Shown one piece after another: positions 10,340-18,417 of a DNA stretch of 64,000 nucleotides; the first letter of the stretch is position 1; each line of letters begins with the position of its first letter. The DNA lies in contig NZ_RJVR01000063.1 of the NCBI RefSeq assembly GCF_003999195.1, positions 1 to 64,000 of the forward strand, given 5' to 3'. Below the pieces are notes generated by a model that saw only the letters and a program-made list of their open reading frames with translations, was not told where the DNA came from and made no database searches. A program made the position numbers and the translations under genes. Source of the stretch: Streptomyces soli. GTDB taxonomy: Bacteria; Actinomycetota; Actinomycetes; Streptomycetales; Streptomycetaceae.

Positions 10340-11644
10340 ATGCGCACCTCTACTGTGCGCCGGGCCCTCGGTACGGCCACGGCGCTCCTCCTCATACCCG
10401 CGTTCCTCGCCGGAGCGGCAGGCTCGACGGCCTCGGCCGCCCCCGCGGCGACGACCGCGACGACCGCGGCCGCCGCCGACTGCGGCAGCACCGCCTCCGC
10501 CGTCAAGAAGACCCTGCCCAACGGCACCACCTGGACCATGTGCTGGCGCATGAGCGGCACCAAGGGCCTGGTCCTGGAGAAGATCGCCTACCAGCCCAAG
10601 AACGAGCCCCAGCCGATCAAGGTGCTGGCCTCGGCCGCGCTCGCACAGGTCAACGTCCCGTACGACTCCGGACAGACCGAGTACAACGACCTGTCCGACA
10701 TCGGCTTCGGCAACACCGCCGTCAACATCGGCGCGAGCGAATGCCCCGGCGGCACCATAAGCTTCGCCTACATCGCGCAGCAGCAACGCAACGTCAAGGC
10801 GCTGTGCACCAGCGTCCTGCCGCACGGATACGCCTACCGCAGCGACATCTACGACAACGCGGGGAACCCGAAGAGGTACACCAAGCAGGGCGACGACCTG
10901 GTGCTCTTCTCCGTCTCCCAGCTCGGCTGGTACGAGTACATCACCCAGTGGAACTTCTCCGACGACGGCGCCATCACCGCCAAGGTCGGCGCCACCGGTG
11001 ACCTCTCGCCCGACGACTACAGCGGCGTCGGCACCGGCTGGCCGATCGGCAAGGGCAACCGGGACTACTCCACCGCCCACTACCACTCGGTCTTCTGGCG
11101 GCTGAACTTCGACCTGGACGGCTCGAACCAGGCCAAGGTCCAGCAGTTCGACACCAAGAAGGCCGGCCGGGGCACCGGTTCGGAGATCCTCAAGACCAGC
11201 AGCACCGACGTCACCAAGGAGCTGGCCGGCAGCTCGGCGCTGCGCCGCTGGTGGCGGGTGGTCAGTACGGCGGGAAAGAACGCCGACCGGCACCCGAGGT
11301 CATGGGAGCTGGTCCAGCAGCACTCCGACCACTACGACGCCCATGCCTACACCTCCAAGGACGTGTACTTCACCCAGTACCGCGCCTGCGAGCAGTTCGC
11401 GAGCGGCAACAGCGACCCGGCCTGCGCCAGCAGGGGAACATCGGTGAACAAGTGGGTGAACGGCGAGAGTCTCAAGCACCCCGTGATGTGGGTCAACGTC
11501 GGCTTCCACCACATCCCGCGTGACGAGGACCAGACCCCCATGCCGGTCCACTGGCAGGGCTTCCAACTGGTGCCCCGCGATGTCACCGCCATGAGCCCGC
11601 TGACTCCTGACGACCTGTCCGGTCACAACGGCCAGGGACACTGA
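10340..11644 (+). CDS. secreted copper amine oxidase-like catalytic domain
   Basis: This 434-residue protein has a Sec signal peptide (about 1-35, ending TASAAPA). It matches only the C-terminal catalytic domain of copper amine oxidases, which oxidise primary amines to aldehydes with H2O2 release. A candidate catalytic base is Asp120 (YNDLSDIGFG). The topaquinone tyrosine would be Tyr198 in LGWYEYITQWNF, followed by the family VGATGDLS. Candidate copper ligands are His247/His249 (AHYHSVFWRLNFDLDG) and His390 or His391 (VGFHHIPRDEDQTPMP). The strictly conserved Asn before the topaquinone tyrosine is Trp197 here, so cofactor formation is doubtful. The partner N-terminal domains are the preceding gene. 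Confidence 0.75.
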   Translation: MRTSTVRRALGTATALLLIPAFLAGAAGSTASAAPAATTATTAAAADCGSTASAVKKTLPNGTTWTMCWRMSGTKGLVLEKIAYQPKNEPQPIKVLASAALAQVNVPYDSGQTEYNDLSDIGFGNTAVNIGASECPGGTISFAYIAQQQRNVKALCTSVLPHGYAYRSDIYDNAGNPKRYTKQGDDLVLFSVSQLGWYEYITQWNFSDDGAITAKVGATGDLSPDDYSGVGTGWPIGKGNRDYSTAHYHSVFWRLNFDLDGSNQAKVQQFDTKKAGRGTGSEILKTSSTDVTKELAGSSALRRWWRVVSTAGKNADRHPRSWELVQQHSDHYDAHAYTSKDVYFTQYRACEQFASGNSDPACASRGTSVNKWVNGESLKHPVMWVNVGFHHIPRDEDQTPMPVHWQGFQLVPRDVTAMSPLTPDDLSGHNGQGH

Positions 11645-11747
11645 GTGGCGTAAGCATGTAGTGAAGTAGCGCCGTTACGGCTGCACCGCCTCCCGCCCCG
11701 CAGTACCCTTCCTTGATCGTGGACGGGGGCGGAAGGCGGGTGCAGTC

Positions 11748-12995
11748 GTGATGTCGGGAGGTCTGGTACTCCCTGGTGGCGGTGAACAGGGGGACCACGG
11801 CGGCGGCATCAACGACGGGACCACCGCATCGGTGTCCCTGGCACTGCCGTTGGAGATCGGAGCGGAACTGGACTGGGGCGCCGACGCCTGGGCCGAGGTG
11901 CGCACACGCGCCCGGCGCGCCGCGCGGGCATACGTCTGGCTCAATCTCGTCGAGCAACGGCTCCGTGCCGTCGTCAACGCGATCCTGCGCCCCATCTACG
12001 AACCCGTCCACGGCGAGGAGTGGGTGGTCGCCGCGGCCGGCCCGGCCGGCCACGAGTGGGTCCAGCGCGCCGCCGCCGTACGCGAGGTCAGCCGCCGCAA
12101 GGGCTTCCTCCTCGACCCCGCCGACGACAACATCCTCAGCTTCCTCACGCTCCCGCAGCTGCGCGAACTCGTCGTCCAGCACTGGCCCTGCTTCGAGCCC
12201 TACCTCGACGAGCGCCGCGAGCTCGAAATGGCGCTGGACGAGCTGGAGGTGGCCCGGCATGTCGTCTCCCGCAACCGGGCGCTGTCCCGGACCGTCCTCG
12301 ACCAGGCCGAGCGGGCCGCCGCCCGACTGCTCGACATCCTCGGCTCCGGGCCGGGCTACCCGTCCTCCGAGCGGCTGCCGGTGGACGCCGTCGAGGAGCT
12401 GGTCGCCGACCGCTACGCCGATGTCGTCGGCGTCTACCCCGACCGCGTACGCCTGCAACGGCAGCTCCCGGCCGAGAACCTCTTCGGCGCCGCGCGACGC
12501 CTCGACGCGGTCGGCATAGGTCTCAATCTACTGGTGCAGAACTTCTCCGGCCGGCGGCTCGTCCGGCTCGCCGAATCCGGCTGCCGGGTACGGCTGCTCT
12601 TCCTCAACCCCGCCAGCAGTGCGGTGCGCCGACGGGAGCGCGAACTGGGGGTCGGGCGAGGTGAGTTGAGCCGCTCCGTCGAGATGAACATCATGCACAT
12701 GCGGCGGGTCCGGGCCCGGCTGCGCGACACCGCCGCGTTCGAGATCCGGGTCTTCGACGAGACCCCGCGCTTCACCGCCTACCTGGTCGACGGGGACGGC
12801 CCGGACGGCCTGGCGGTCGTTCAGTCGTACCTGCGCAAGGCGCGCGGCATGGAGGCGCCGGTGCTGATCCTGCGTGGCGGCCGGCGCGAGATCGTACAGA
12901 GCAAGGACCAGGACCCCGGCGGACAGACCGGCCTCTTCGAGGTCTACCGCGAGGAGTTCGAGGGGGTCTGGGCCGACTCACGGCCGGTGTCCTGA
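11748..12995 (+). CDS. SAV2148-family HEPN-domain protein
   Basis: This 415-residue protein starts at a GTG (11748) or the ATG at 11751. The body (LPLEIGAELDWGADAWAEVR, AYVWLNLVEQRLRAVV, LLDPADDNILSFLTLPQL) is the conserved SAV2148-type HEPN protein of Streptomyces, as I recognise it. HEPN folds are often RNases in toxin, defence or RNA-processing systems. I do not see a clear RxxxxH motif in the helical part, so it may be non-catalytic. The C-terminal third (NLLVQNFSGRRLVRLAESGC, RVRLLFLNPA) resembles a PLD/nuclease-associated sensor module. The exonuclease gene starts 63 bp downstream on the same strand, a possible functional pair. Role unknown. Confidence 0.8.
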   Translation: MMSGGLVLPGGGEQGDHGGGINDGTTASVSLALPLEIGAELDWGADAWAEVRTRARRAARAYVWLNLVEQRLRAVVNAILRPIYEPVHGEEWVVAAAGPAGHEWVQRAAAVREVSRRKGFLLDPADDNILSFLTLPQLRELVVQHWPCFEPYLDERRELEMALDELEVARHVVSRNRALSRTVLDQAERAAARLLDILGSGPGYPSSERLPVDAVEELVADRYADVVGVYPDRVRLQRQLPAENLFGAARRLDAVGIGLNLLVQNFSGRRLVRLAESGCRVRLLFLNPASSAVRRRERELGVGRGELSRSVEMNIMHMRRVRARLRDTAAFEIRVFDETPRFTAYLVDGDGPDGLAVVQSYLRKARGMEAPVLILRGGRREIVQSKDQDPGGQTGLFEVYREEFEGVWADSRPVS

Positions 12996-13058
12996 CTGTC
13001 AGTGCCACACGAGATGATGGCAGAGCACACGGGGGAACCGCGGGAAGGACGCTCGCCA

Positions 13059-13769
13059 ATGGGATGGCACCGGGAACTGCTGGTCGGCTTCGACCTCGAG
13101 ACGACAGGTACGGATCCACTGAAGGCGCGCATCGTCACCGCCGCCGTCACGGAGGTCAGGGACGGGGAGCCGATACGGCACCGGGAATGGCTCGTCGACC
13201 CCGGCGTCCCCATCCCCGAGGAGGCCACCGCCGTTCACGGCATCACCACCGCCCGCGCCGCCGCGGAGGGCCGCCCGGCGGTCGAGGCCGTCGCCGAGAT
13301 CGCCGACGCACTCGCCGCTTACTGGGCCGCCGGCGTGCCCGTCGTCGTCTACAACGCCCCCTTCGATCTCAGCCTCGTCGCCGCCGAGTTGCGCCGCCAC
13401 AGCCTGCTCTCGCTCGACGCCCGCCTCGACGGCGACGTCGGCCCCGTCGTCGACCCCCTCGTCATCGACCGCACCCTCGACCGCTACCGCCGCGGCAAGC
13501 GCACACTCGAGGCCGCCTGCCAGTTCTACGGCGTCACCCTGGACGACGCCCACGAAGCCGCCGCCGACGCCCTCGCCGCCGTCCGCGTCGCCATCGCCCT
13601 CGCCGAGCGCTTTCCCGAAGCCGGTGACGGCGAGCTCTGGGAACTCCACCGCTCCCAAATCGGCTGGTACGCCGACTGGGCCGCCGGCTTCCAAAAATTC
13701 CTGGCCCGCCAAGGCGGCGCCCCGGCCCAGGAAATAGACACCGCCTGGCCCCTGCGGGCCCCCGCCTGA
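13059..13769 (+). CDS. 3'-5' exonuclease, DNA polymerase III epsilon-like (DEDD)
   Basis: This 236-residue protein starts at an ATG (13059) with GGAAGGA upstream; an in-frame GTG at 13002 (19 residues longer) is possible and the extra stretch looks conserved from memory. ExoI is GFDLETTGTDP (Asp, Glu), ExoII is VVVYNAPFDLSLV (Asp), and ExoIII is DDAHEAAADALAAVR with the His and Asp of the DEDDh class. Such proteins remove nucleotides 3' to 5' from DNA or RNA. It has no polymerase partner here. It follows the HEPN gene closely, and RNA or DNA processing by both is conceivable but unproven. Confidence 0.85.
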   Translation: MGWHRELLVGFDLETTGTDPLKARIVTAAVTEVRDGEPIRHREWLVDPGVPIPEEATAVHGITTARAAAEGRPAVEAVAEIADALAAYWAAGVPVVVYNAPFDLSLVAAELRRHSLLSLDARLDGDVGPVVDPLVIDRTLDRYRRGKRTLEAACQFYGVTLDDAHEAAADALAAVRVAIALAERFPEAGDGELWELHRSQIGWYADWAAGFQKFLARQGGAPAQEIDTAWPLRAPA

Positions 13770-13789
13770 CGGCCTGCTTTTCGACGCCG

Positions 13790-14048
13790 CGCCCGCACCG
13801 CTCGGCCCCCAGAGGGACTCTCGGGCTTCGCCCGGCTGCGCCGGACTCTCCCCGGACGGAGTCTGGGGGACCCCACCTCGCTTCGCTCCCCTTGTGGAAC
13901 GTTCTCCCACAACCCGGCTGAGCCAATTCAGGCCGTCCGGCGTTTGAGGACCTGGCGGCTGGGGGACCCCACCCAAACGGAGGTTTGGGGGAGAGCCCCC
14001 AGCGGGTCCGGGCGGGGCCCGGTTTCGGGAAGGGGAGGGGTGGGGGGG
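13790..14048. repeat. second copy of the dispersed GC-rich repeat, inverted
   Basis: This fills the 313-bp gap between the exonuclease and the convergent phosphotransferase-like gene. Read on the minus strand from 14045 it reproduces the order seen at 6905-7100: CTTCCCGAAACC, GGGGGCTC, CCCCCAGCCGCCAGG, then TCCTCAAACGCCGGACGG. The block at 13835-13889 also matches the insertion at 2358. Short inverted arms (CCCCAAACCTCCGTTTGGG region, 13972-13992) could form a terminator hairpin. No gene is visible in it. Confidence 0.7.
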
Positions 14049-14082
14049 AGTAAACGTGCCCCGCTGCAGAAACGGCGCGCCG

Positions 14083-14946
14083 TCAGAAGGGGTACCAGCG
14101 CACCGAGGGGTCACCGTCGCGGAGGGAGGCTACGCGGCGGCGGAACTCGGCGAGGGCGGGGGGGTTGGCGGGGGCGTGTTGGGCGACCCAGGCGCAGCTG
14201 GCGGTTTCGCGGGCGCCGCGGAGGACGGGGCAGCCGTCCCAGGAGCGCACGTCCCAGCCGTAGGCATCGGTGAAGGCGTCGTAGGCCGCCGGGTCGAGCC
14301 CGTAGCGGTCGCGACTGAGGGCCATGACGACGAGGTCGTGCTCCCGCAGGTCCGCGGAGAAGGTCTCGAGGTCGACAAGGACCGGCCCGTCGGGCCCGAC
14401 GTGGACGTTTCGGGGGAGGGCGTCACCGTGGATGGGCCCGGAGGGCAGGCGCGGGGTCAGCGCGGCCGCCGCGGCGGCGAAGCCGTCCCGCCGGTCGCGG
14501 AGGAAAGCCGCGTCGGCCGGGTCGATGGCGTCGCCGGCCAGCCGGAGCCACCGCTCGACGCCGCCGAGCAGATCGCGCCGGGGGAGGGCGAAGTCGGGCT
14601 CGGGCAGAGCGTGGACGAGCCGCAGCAGCGCGGCGAGGTCGGCGGGCCCGGCGGGCCGGACCGGCTCGGGCAGCCGCTGCCAAAAGGTCACCGGGTGCCC
14701 CGCGACGAGCCGGGCCTCGGGCTCGGCCACCCGCACCGCCGGAATGCCGAGCCCGGCGAGCCACACAGCGGTACGCACCTCGCGCTCGGATCGCGCCAGC
14801 AGCTCCGCGTCGCGGCCGACCTTGGCGACGACCTCGCCGTCCAGCTCGAAGACCGCGTTCTCGCCGAGGGCGATGAGCTTCGCGGTACCGGCCCCGTATC
14901 CCGCCGCCGCGAGCACACCCCGCGCCAGCTCTTCGTTGAACGCCAT
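14083..14946 (-). CDS. aminoglycoside-phosphotransferase-fold kinase
   Basis: This 287-residue protein starts at an ATG (14946). The N-lobe has ALGENAVFELDGEVVAKVGR with the ATP-site lysine. The C-lobe has the Brenner motif GPIHGDALPRNVHV, with catalytic Asp and metal-binding Asn, followed by VLVDLETF, where Glu follows the metal Asp. This APH/choline-kinase-like superfamily phosphorylates small molecules such as aminoglycosides, macrolides, homoserine or choline, and the substrate cannot be told. It ends next to the dispersed repeat and starts 40 bp downstream of the YbdK-type ligase on the same strand, so the two may be co-transcribed. Confidence 0.85.
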   Translation of the reverse strand: MAFNEELARGVLAAAGYGAGTAKLIALGENAVFELDGEVVAKVGRDAELLARSEREVRTAVWLAGLGIPAVRVAEPEARLVAGHPVTFWQRLPEPVRPAGPADLAALLRLVHALPEPDFALPRRDLLGGVERWLRLAGDAIDPADAAFLRDRRDGFAAAAAALTPRLPSGPIHGDALPRNVHVGPDGPVLVDLETFSADLREHDLVVMALSRDRYGLDPAAYDAFTDAYGWDVRSWDGCPVLRGARETASCAWVAQHAPANPPALAEFRRRVASLRDGDPSVRWYPF

Positions 14947-14986
14947 GCCGCAATGATCGCAGAGCCGCGCCAGGGCGCCCCGGCGG

Positions 14987-16063
14987 CTAGAAGGACAGGG
15001 TGCGGTCCACCGCTTCCCGTACGACCGCCGCCGCGCCCCGCTCCGCGTACACCTCCCGCTGCCATCGCGCACCCGTGCCGCGGGTGAGCAGCCGCTCGAC
15101 CCCGGCCCGTACGGTGTCGAGGTCGCCGGCCTCCTCCAGCGCGGCGGCGGAGTGGTCGACGACCGCCTCGATCACCTCGCGCGCGCACGCCGGCCGGTGC
15201 GTAAGCGGGTGCACCAGGGAGCCCTGGATCCCGGACCGGCAGGCCCGCCAGGCCGCGAGCCGCAGCACGTGGACGCCGACGTCGGGGGCGGGTTCGCCGG
15301 CGGACCAGTCGCGGGCGGCGGTTTCGACCAGGCCCCGGACGAGGGCGGCGAGCAGCACCGCGTCCTCGGCGTCGGGGCACACGTCGCAGACCCGCACCTC
15401 GACCGTGGGGAAGGTGACGGACAGCCGGACGTCGAAGTAGACCATGCCCTGGTCGAGCAGCGTGCCGGTGCCCAGCATCGCGCCGACGGCGTGTCGGTAA
15501 CCGGCGGCGGAGCCGAAGAGCTCGGGCGGTCCGGCGGTGGGCCACCGGCCGAAGACCTGGTAGCGGTAGCCCGCGTAGCCGGTGTCCCGCCCCTGCCAGA
15601 AGGGTGAATTCGTACTCAGCGCGAGCAGCGGCGCCAGCCACGGCCGTAGCCGGTCGATGACGGCCACGCCCTCCTCGTCCGAGGCGACCCCGACGTGGAT
15701 GTGGCAGCCGCAGGTCAGCTGTTCCTGCGCGGTGAGCCCGAACAGGTCGGTCATCCGGCGGTATCGGCCGCCCGGAGTGAGCTGCGGCGACACCGGCAGC
15801 GGCGAGGTGGCCAGCGCGGCCACCTCCGCGCCCTGCGCCCGGGCCAGCGCCGCTGCGCGCCCGCGCCAGGCGCGCAGCTGGTCGCGCAGCTGGTCGAGGC
15901 GCTCGCAAGGGTGCGTGTTGATCTCCAGTTGCTGCTGTTGCAACTCGGCGACCAGCTCGCCACCCTTCTCCCCTTCCAGGACAGCCCCGGCCACGGCGCG
16001 CGGTGTGAAACTTCCCGCGTCCACCAGCAGCAGTTCCTCTTCCACCCCTACCGTTCGCAGCAC
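14987..16063 (-). CDS. carboxylate-amine ligase, glutamate-cysteine ligase type 2 (YbdK family)
   Basis: This 358-residue GCS2-family protein opens with MLRTVGVEEELLLVDA, which carries the metal/ATP-site Glu residues. It continues with ELQQQQLEINTHPCERLDQL, the CGCHIHVGV substrate strand and FDVRLSVTFPTVEVRVCDVC. Family members ligate glutamate to an amine or cysteine using ATP, though many actinobacterial paralogues have only weak glutamate-cysteine ligase activity. Actinomycetes make mycothiol rather than glutathione, so the physiological product is uncertain. The ATG at 16063 is supported by the invariant GVEEE just behind it. Confidence 0.85.
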   Translation of the reverse strand: MLRTVGVEEELLLVDAGSFTPRAVAGAVLEGEKGGELVAELQQQQLEINTHPCERLDQLRDQLRAWRGRAAALARAQGAEVAALATSPLPVSPQLTPGGRYRRMTDLFGLTAQEQLTCGCHIHVGVASDEEGVAVIDRLRPWLAPLLALSTNSPFWQGRDTGYAGYRYQVFGRWPTAGPPELFGSAAGYRHAVGAMLGTGTLLDQGMVYFDVRLSVTFPTVEVRVCDVCPDAEDAVLLAALVRGLVETAARDWSAGEPAPDVGVHVLRLAAWRACRSGIQGSLVHPLTHRPACAREVIEAVVDHSAAALEEAGDLDTVRAGVERLLTRGTGARWQREVYAERGAAAVVREAVDRTLSF

Positions 16064-16106
16064 AAACAGCGAGTACCCCCTTCACGTGGGGTTTATCGCT
16101 CCGGCG

Positions 16107-16487
16107 TCAGGTCTTGCGCCGTGCGGTCATGGTGCGCTGGATCAGGATGAAGGCGAGGAGCAGCACCCCGGTGGCGATCTTGGTCCACCATGAGCTGAGC
16201 GTGCCCTCGAACTGGATGATCGTTTTGATCAGGCCCAGCACGAGAACACCGAACAGCGTCCCGATCACATACCCGGAGCCGCCGGTGAGCAGCGTGCCGC
16301 CGATCACCACCGCCGCGATGGCGTCGAGCTCCAGACCGACGGCGTGCAGCGGGTCACCCGACTGGACGTACAGGGTGAACAGCAGCCCGGACAGCGCCGA
16401 GCAGAATCCGCTGACCGGGTAGACGGCGATCTTCGCACCGCCGACGCTGACCGTGCCGCCGTCGGCGGTGTCGTCCCGAAGGGTGCC
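16107..16487 (-). pseudogene. C-terminal remnant of a sugar ABC transporter permease (YjfF/YtfT type)
   Basis: The frame is open from the stop at 16107 up to about 16487. It encodes the last three membrane segments of a ribose/galactofuranose-type permease: KIAVYPVSGFCSALSGLLF, AAVVIGGTLLTGGSGYVIG, LFGVLVLGLIKTIIQFEGTL and SSWWTKIATGVLLLAFILIQ. There is no start codon with homology. At about 16488 the similarity stops and another gene fragment begins in a different frame. Its ATPase and binding-protein partners are absent, so it is dead. Confidence 0.8.
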
Positions 16488-16690
16488 AGGACCTTGAGGC
16501 CGGCTTCCCGCACCGGCCCGCCGACCGGGTCGAGGACGAGGTCGACCCCCCTCACGGCGTCGGCGAACTCGTCCCGTACGAACACCTCGTCATAGCCGAG
16601 CCCCAGCGCGTACGCCACCTCCCCGGCGAGCCGACCGTCGTCCGGGCTGCCGTTCACATCGAATCCGATTGCTCGCATGAGACTCGGCAA
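16488..16690 (-). pseudogene. internal remnant of a zinc-type/quinone alcohol dehydrogenase (MDR)
   Basis: YDEVFVRDEFADAVRGVDLV followed by LDPVGGPVREAGLKVLAPFG matches the NAD(P)-binding half of medium-chain quinone oxidoreductases. Only about 65 residues remain, with neither the GroES-like N-terminus nor the C-terminus. It joins the permease remnant in a different frame, marking a deletion or recombination junction near 16488. Confidence 0.65.
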
Positions 16691-16780
16691 CCGGCGGGCC
16701 GAGCAGCCGTATTCCGGGCGGCGGAGCGCTTCATGCGGCCTCTTTCACCCGGGTCACCGCAGGCGACCTCGTCGCCGGGC

Positions 16781-17992
16781 TCACTGCCGGTAACCCGCCA
16801 GGAAGCGGCCGATCCGGCTGATCGCGGCGTCCAGGTCGTCGGCGCGGGGGAGGGTGAGGATGCGGAAGTGGTCGGGGCGCGGCCAGCTGAAGCCGGTGCC
16901 CTGGACGACCTGGATCTTCTCGCGGAGGAGGAGGTCGAGGACGAACTTCTCGTCGTCGTGGATGGGATGGACCTTGGGGTCGATCCGGGGGAAGGCGTAG
17001 AGGGCGCCCTTGGGCTTGACGCAGGAGACGCCGGGGATCTCGTTGAGCTTCTCCCAGGCCATGTCGCGCTGCTCGTGGAGCCTGCCGCCGGGCAGGACGA
17101 GGTCCTTGATGCTCTGGCGGCCGCCGAGCGCGGCCTGAATGGCGTGCTGGGCGGGCACGTTGGGGCACAGCCGCATGGAGGCGAGGGTGACCAGGCCCTC
17201 CAGATAGTTCCTGGCGTGCTGCCGGGGGCCGGAGACGACCAGCCAGCCGGAACGGAAACCGGCGACGCGGTAGGCCTTGGACAGGCCGCTGAAGGTGAGG
17301 CAGAGGACGTCGGGGGCGAGGGCGGCGGCGGTGTGGTGGACGGAGTCGTCGTAGAGGATCTTGTCGTAGACCTCGTCGGCGAAGACCATCAGCCCATGGC
17401 GGCGTGCGAGGTCGAGGATGCCGTCCAGCAGCTCCTTCGGATAGACCGCGCCCGTGGGGTTGTTGGGGTTGATGATGACGACGGCCTTGGTGCGGTCGGT
17501 GATCTTCGAGGCCATGTCGTCGAGGTCAGGGAACCAGTCGGCGGACTCGTCGCAGATGTAGTGCACCGCCTTGCCGCCCGCGAGGTTGGTGACAGCGGTC
17601 CAGAGCGGAAAGTCCGGTGCGGGGATGAGGACTTCGTCGCCGTCGTCGAGCAGCGCCTGGACGGCCATCTGGACCAGTTCAGAGACGCCGTTGCCCAGGA
17701 AGATGTCGTCCACGCCGACATCGGGCAGCCCGCGCTCCTGGTAGTGCGCGGCGACGGCGCGGCGGGCGGACAGGATGCCGCGCGAGTCGCTGTAGCCGTG
17801 CGCCTGGGGGAGGGTGCGGATGATGTCCTGCAGGATCTCCTCGGGTGCCTCGAAGCCGAACAGCGCGGGATTGCCGGTGTTGAGGCGCAGCACGCTGTGG
17901 CCGGCCTCCTCGAGCGCGTTCGCGTGCTCGATCACCGGTCCGCGGATCTCGTAAAGGACGTTGGCCAGCTTGCCCGACTGCTTGAACTCCAT
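16781..17992 (-). CDS. alanine-type pyridoxal-phosphate aminotransferase
   Basis: This 403-residue class I aminotransferase starts at MEFKQSGKLANVLYEIRGPV (ATG 17992), the characteristic N-terminus of the AlaA/YfbQ-like group that interconverts alanine/pyruvate and glutamate/2-oxoglutarate. PLP-site motifs are NPNNPTGAVY, ADEVYDKILYDD and SGLSKAYRVAGFRSGW with Schiff-base Lys239. Length is typical. It is transcribed divergently from an HxlR regulator, with CTTGG/CCAAG operator half-sites directly abutting its start codon, so repression by that regulator is likely. The upstream 57 bp leave little room for other control. Confidence 0.9.
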   Translation of the reverse strand: MEFKQSGKLANVLYEIRGPVIEHANALEEAGHSVLRLNTGNPALFGFEAPEEILQDIIRTLPQAHGYSDSRGILSARRAVAAHYQERGLPDVGVDDIFLGNGVSELVQMAVQALLDDGDEVLIPAPDFPLWTAVTNLAGGKAVHYICDESADWFPDLDDMASKITDRTKAVVIINPNNPTGAVYPKELLDGILDLARRHGLMVFADEVYDKILYDDSVHHTAAALAPDVLCLTFSGLSKAYRVAGFRSGWLVVSGPRQHARNYLEGLVTLASMRLCPNVPAQHAIQAALGGRQSIKDLVLPGGRLHEQRDMAWEKLNEIPGVSCVKPKGALYAFPRIDPKVHPIHDDEKFVLDLLLREKIQVVQGTGFSWPRPDHFRILTLPRADDLDAAISRIGRFLAGYRQ

Positions 17993-17993
17993 G

Positions 17994-18021
17994 CTTGGTT
18001 TTACCAAGTACGAGCTTGGAA
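17994..18021. promoter_or_regulatory. probable HxlR operator between aminotransferase and regulator
   Basis: Three half-sites alternate in orientation: CTTGG (17994-17998), CCAAG (18006-18010) and CTTGG (18017-18021). CCAAG-N6-CTTGG is a perfect inverted repeat. The AT-rich spacer TTTTTTA stands out in this GC-rich DNA. It sits between the two divergent start codons (17992 and 18050). Confidence 0.65.
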
Positions 18022-18049
18022 AGTCCAACCTTTTCGCTAGGGTGATCTC

Positions 18050-18415
18050 ATGCCGCGCCGAAGTTACGACCAGTACTGCCCCATCGCCCGAGCCCTCGAC
18101 GTGGTCGGCGAACGCTGGACCCTCCTCATCGTCCGCGAACTCCTCGCGGGCCCCCGCCGCTACACCGACCTCCACGCCGACCTCCCCGGCGTCAGCACCG
18201 ACGTCCTGGCCAACCGCCTCAAGGAGATGGAGCGCGAAGCCCTCGTGACCCGCCGCCGCCTCCCCCCTCCCGGCGCTGCGTACGTCTACGAACTCACCGA
18301 CCGGGGGCGTGAGTTGCTGCCCATCCTCGACGCCCTCGCCGTCTGGGGCGGCCCGGCGCTCGGCGAGCCCCGCCCCACGGACGCCCTCCGGGAGCACTGG
18401 TCCGCGACGGTGTGA
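18050..18415 (+). CDS. HxlR-family transcriptional regulator
   Basis: This 121-residue winged-helix protein begins MPRRSYDQYCPIARALDVVG with the N-terminal Cys (CPIARAL) found in many thiol- or quinone-sensing HxlR proteins. ERWTLLIVRELLAGPRRYTD and VSTDVLANRLKEMEREALV are the HTH and recognition helices, and YVYELTDRGRELLPIL is the wing end. It is divergent from the aminotransferase, with an inverted repeat between them, and ends 2 bp before the convergent cbiX-like stop. Autorepression and control of the aminotransferase are inferred. Confidence 0.9.
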   Translation: MPRRSYDQYCPIARALDVVGERWTLLIVRELLAGPRRYTDLHADLPGVSTDVLANRLKEMEREALVTRRRLPPPGAAYVYELTDRGRELLPILDALAVWGGPALGEPRPTDALREHWSATV

Positions 18416-18417
18416 GG

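Noticed and set aside
11748..13769. HEPN plus exonuclease as a defined toxin-antitoxin or anti-phage system
   Set aside because: No nucleotidyltransferase antitoxin partner and no clear HEPN catalytic motif; kept only as an observation.
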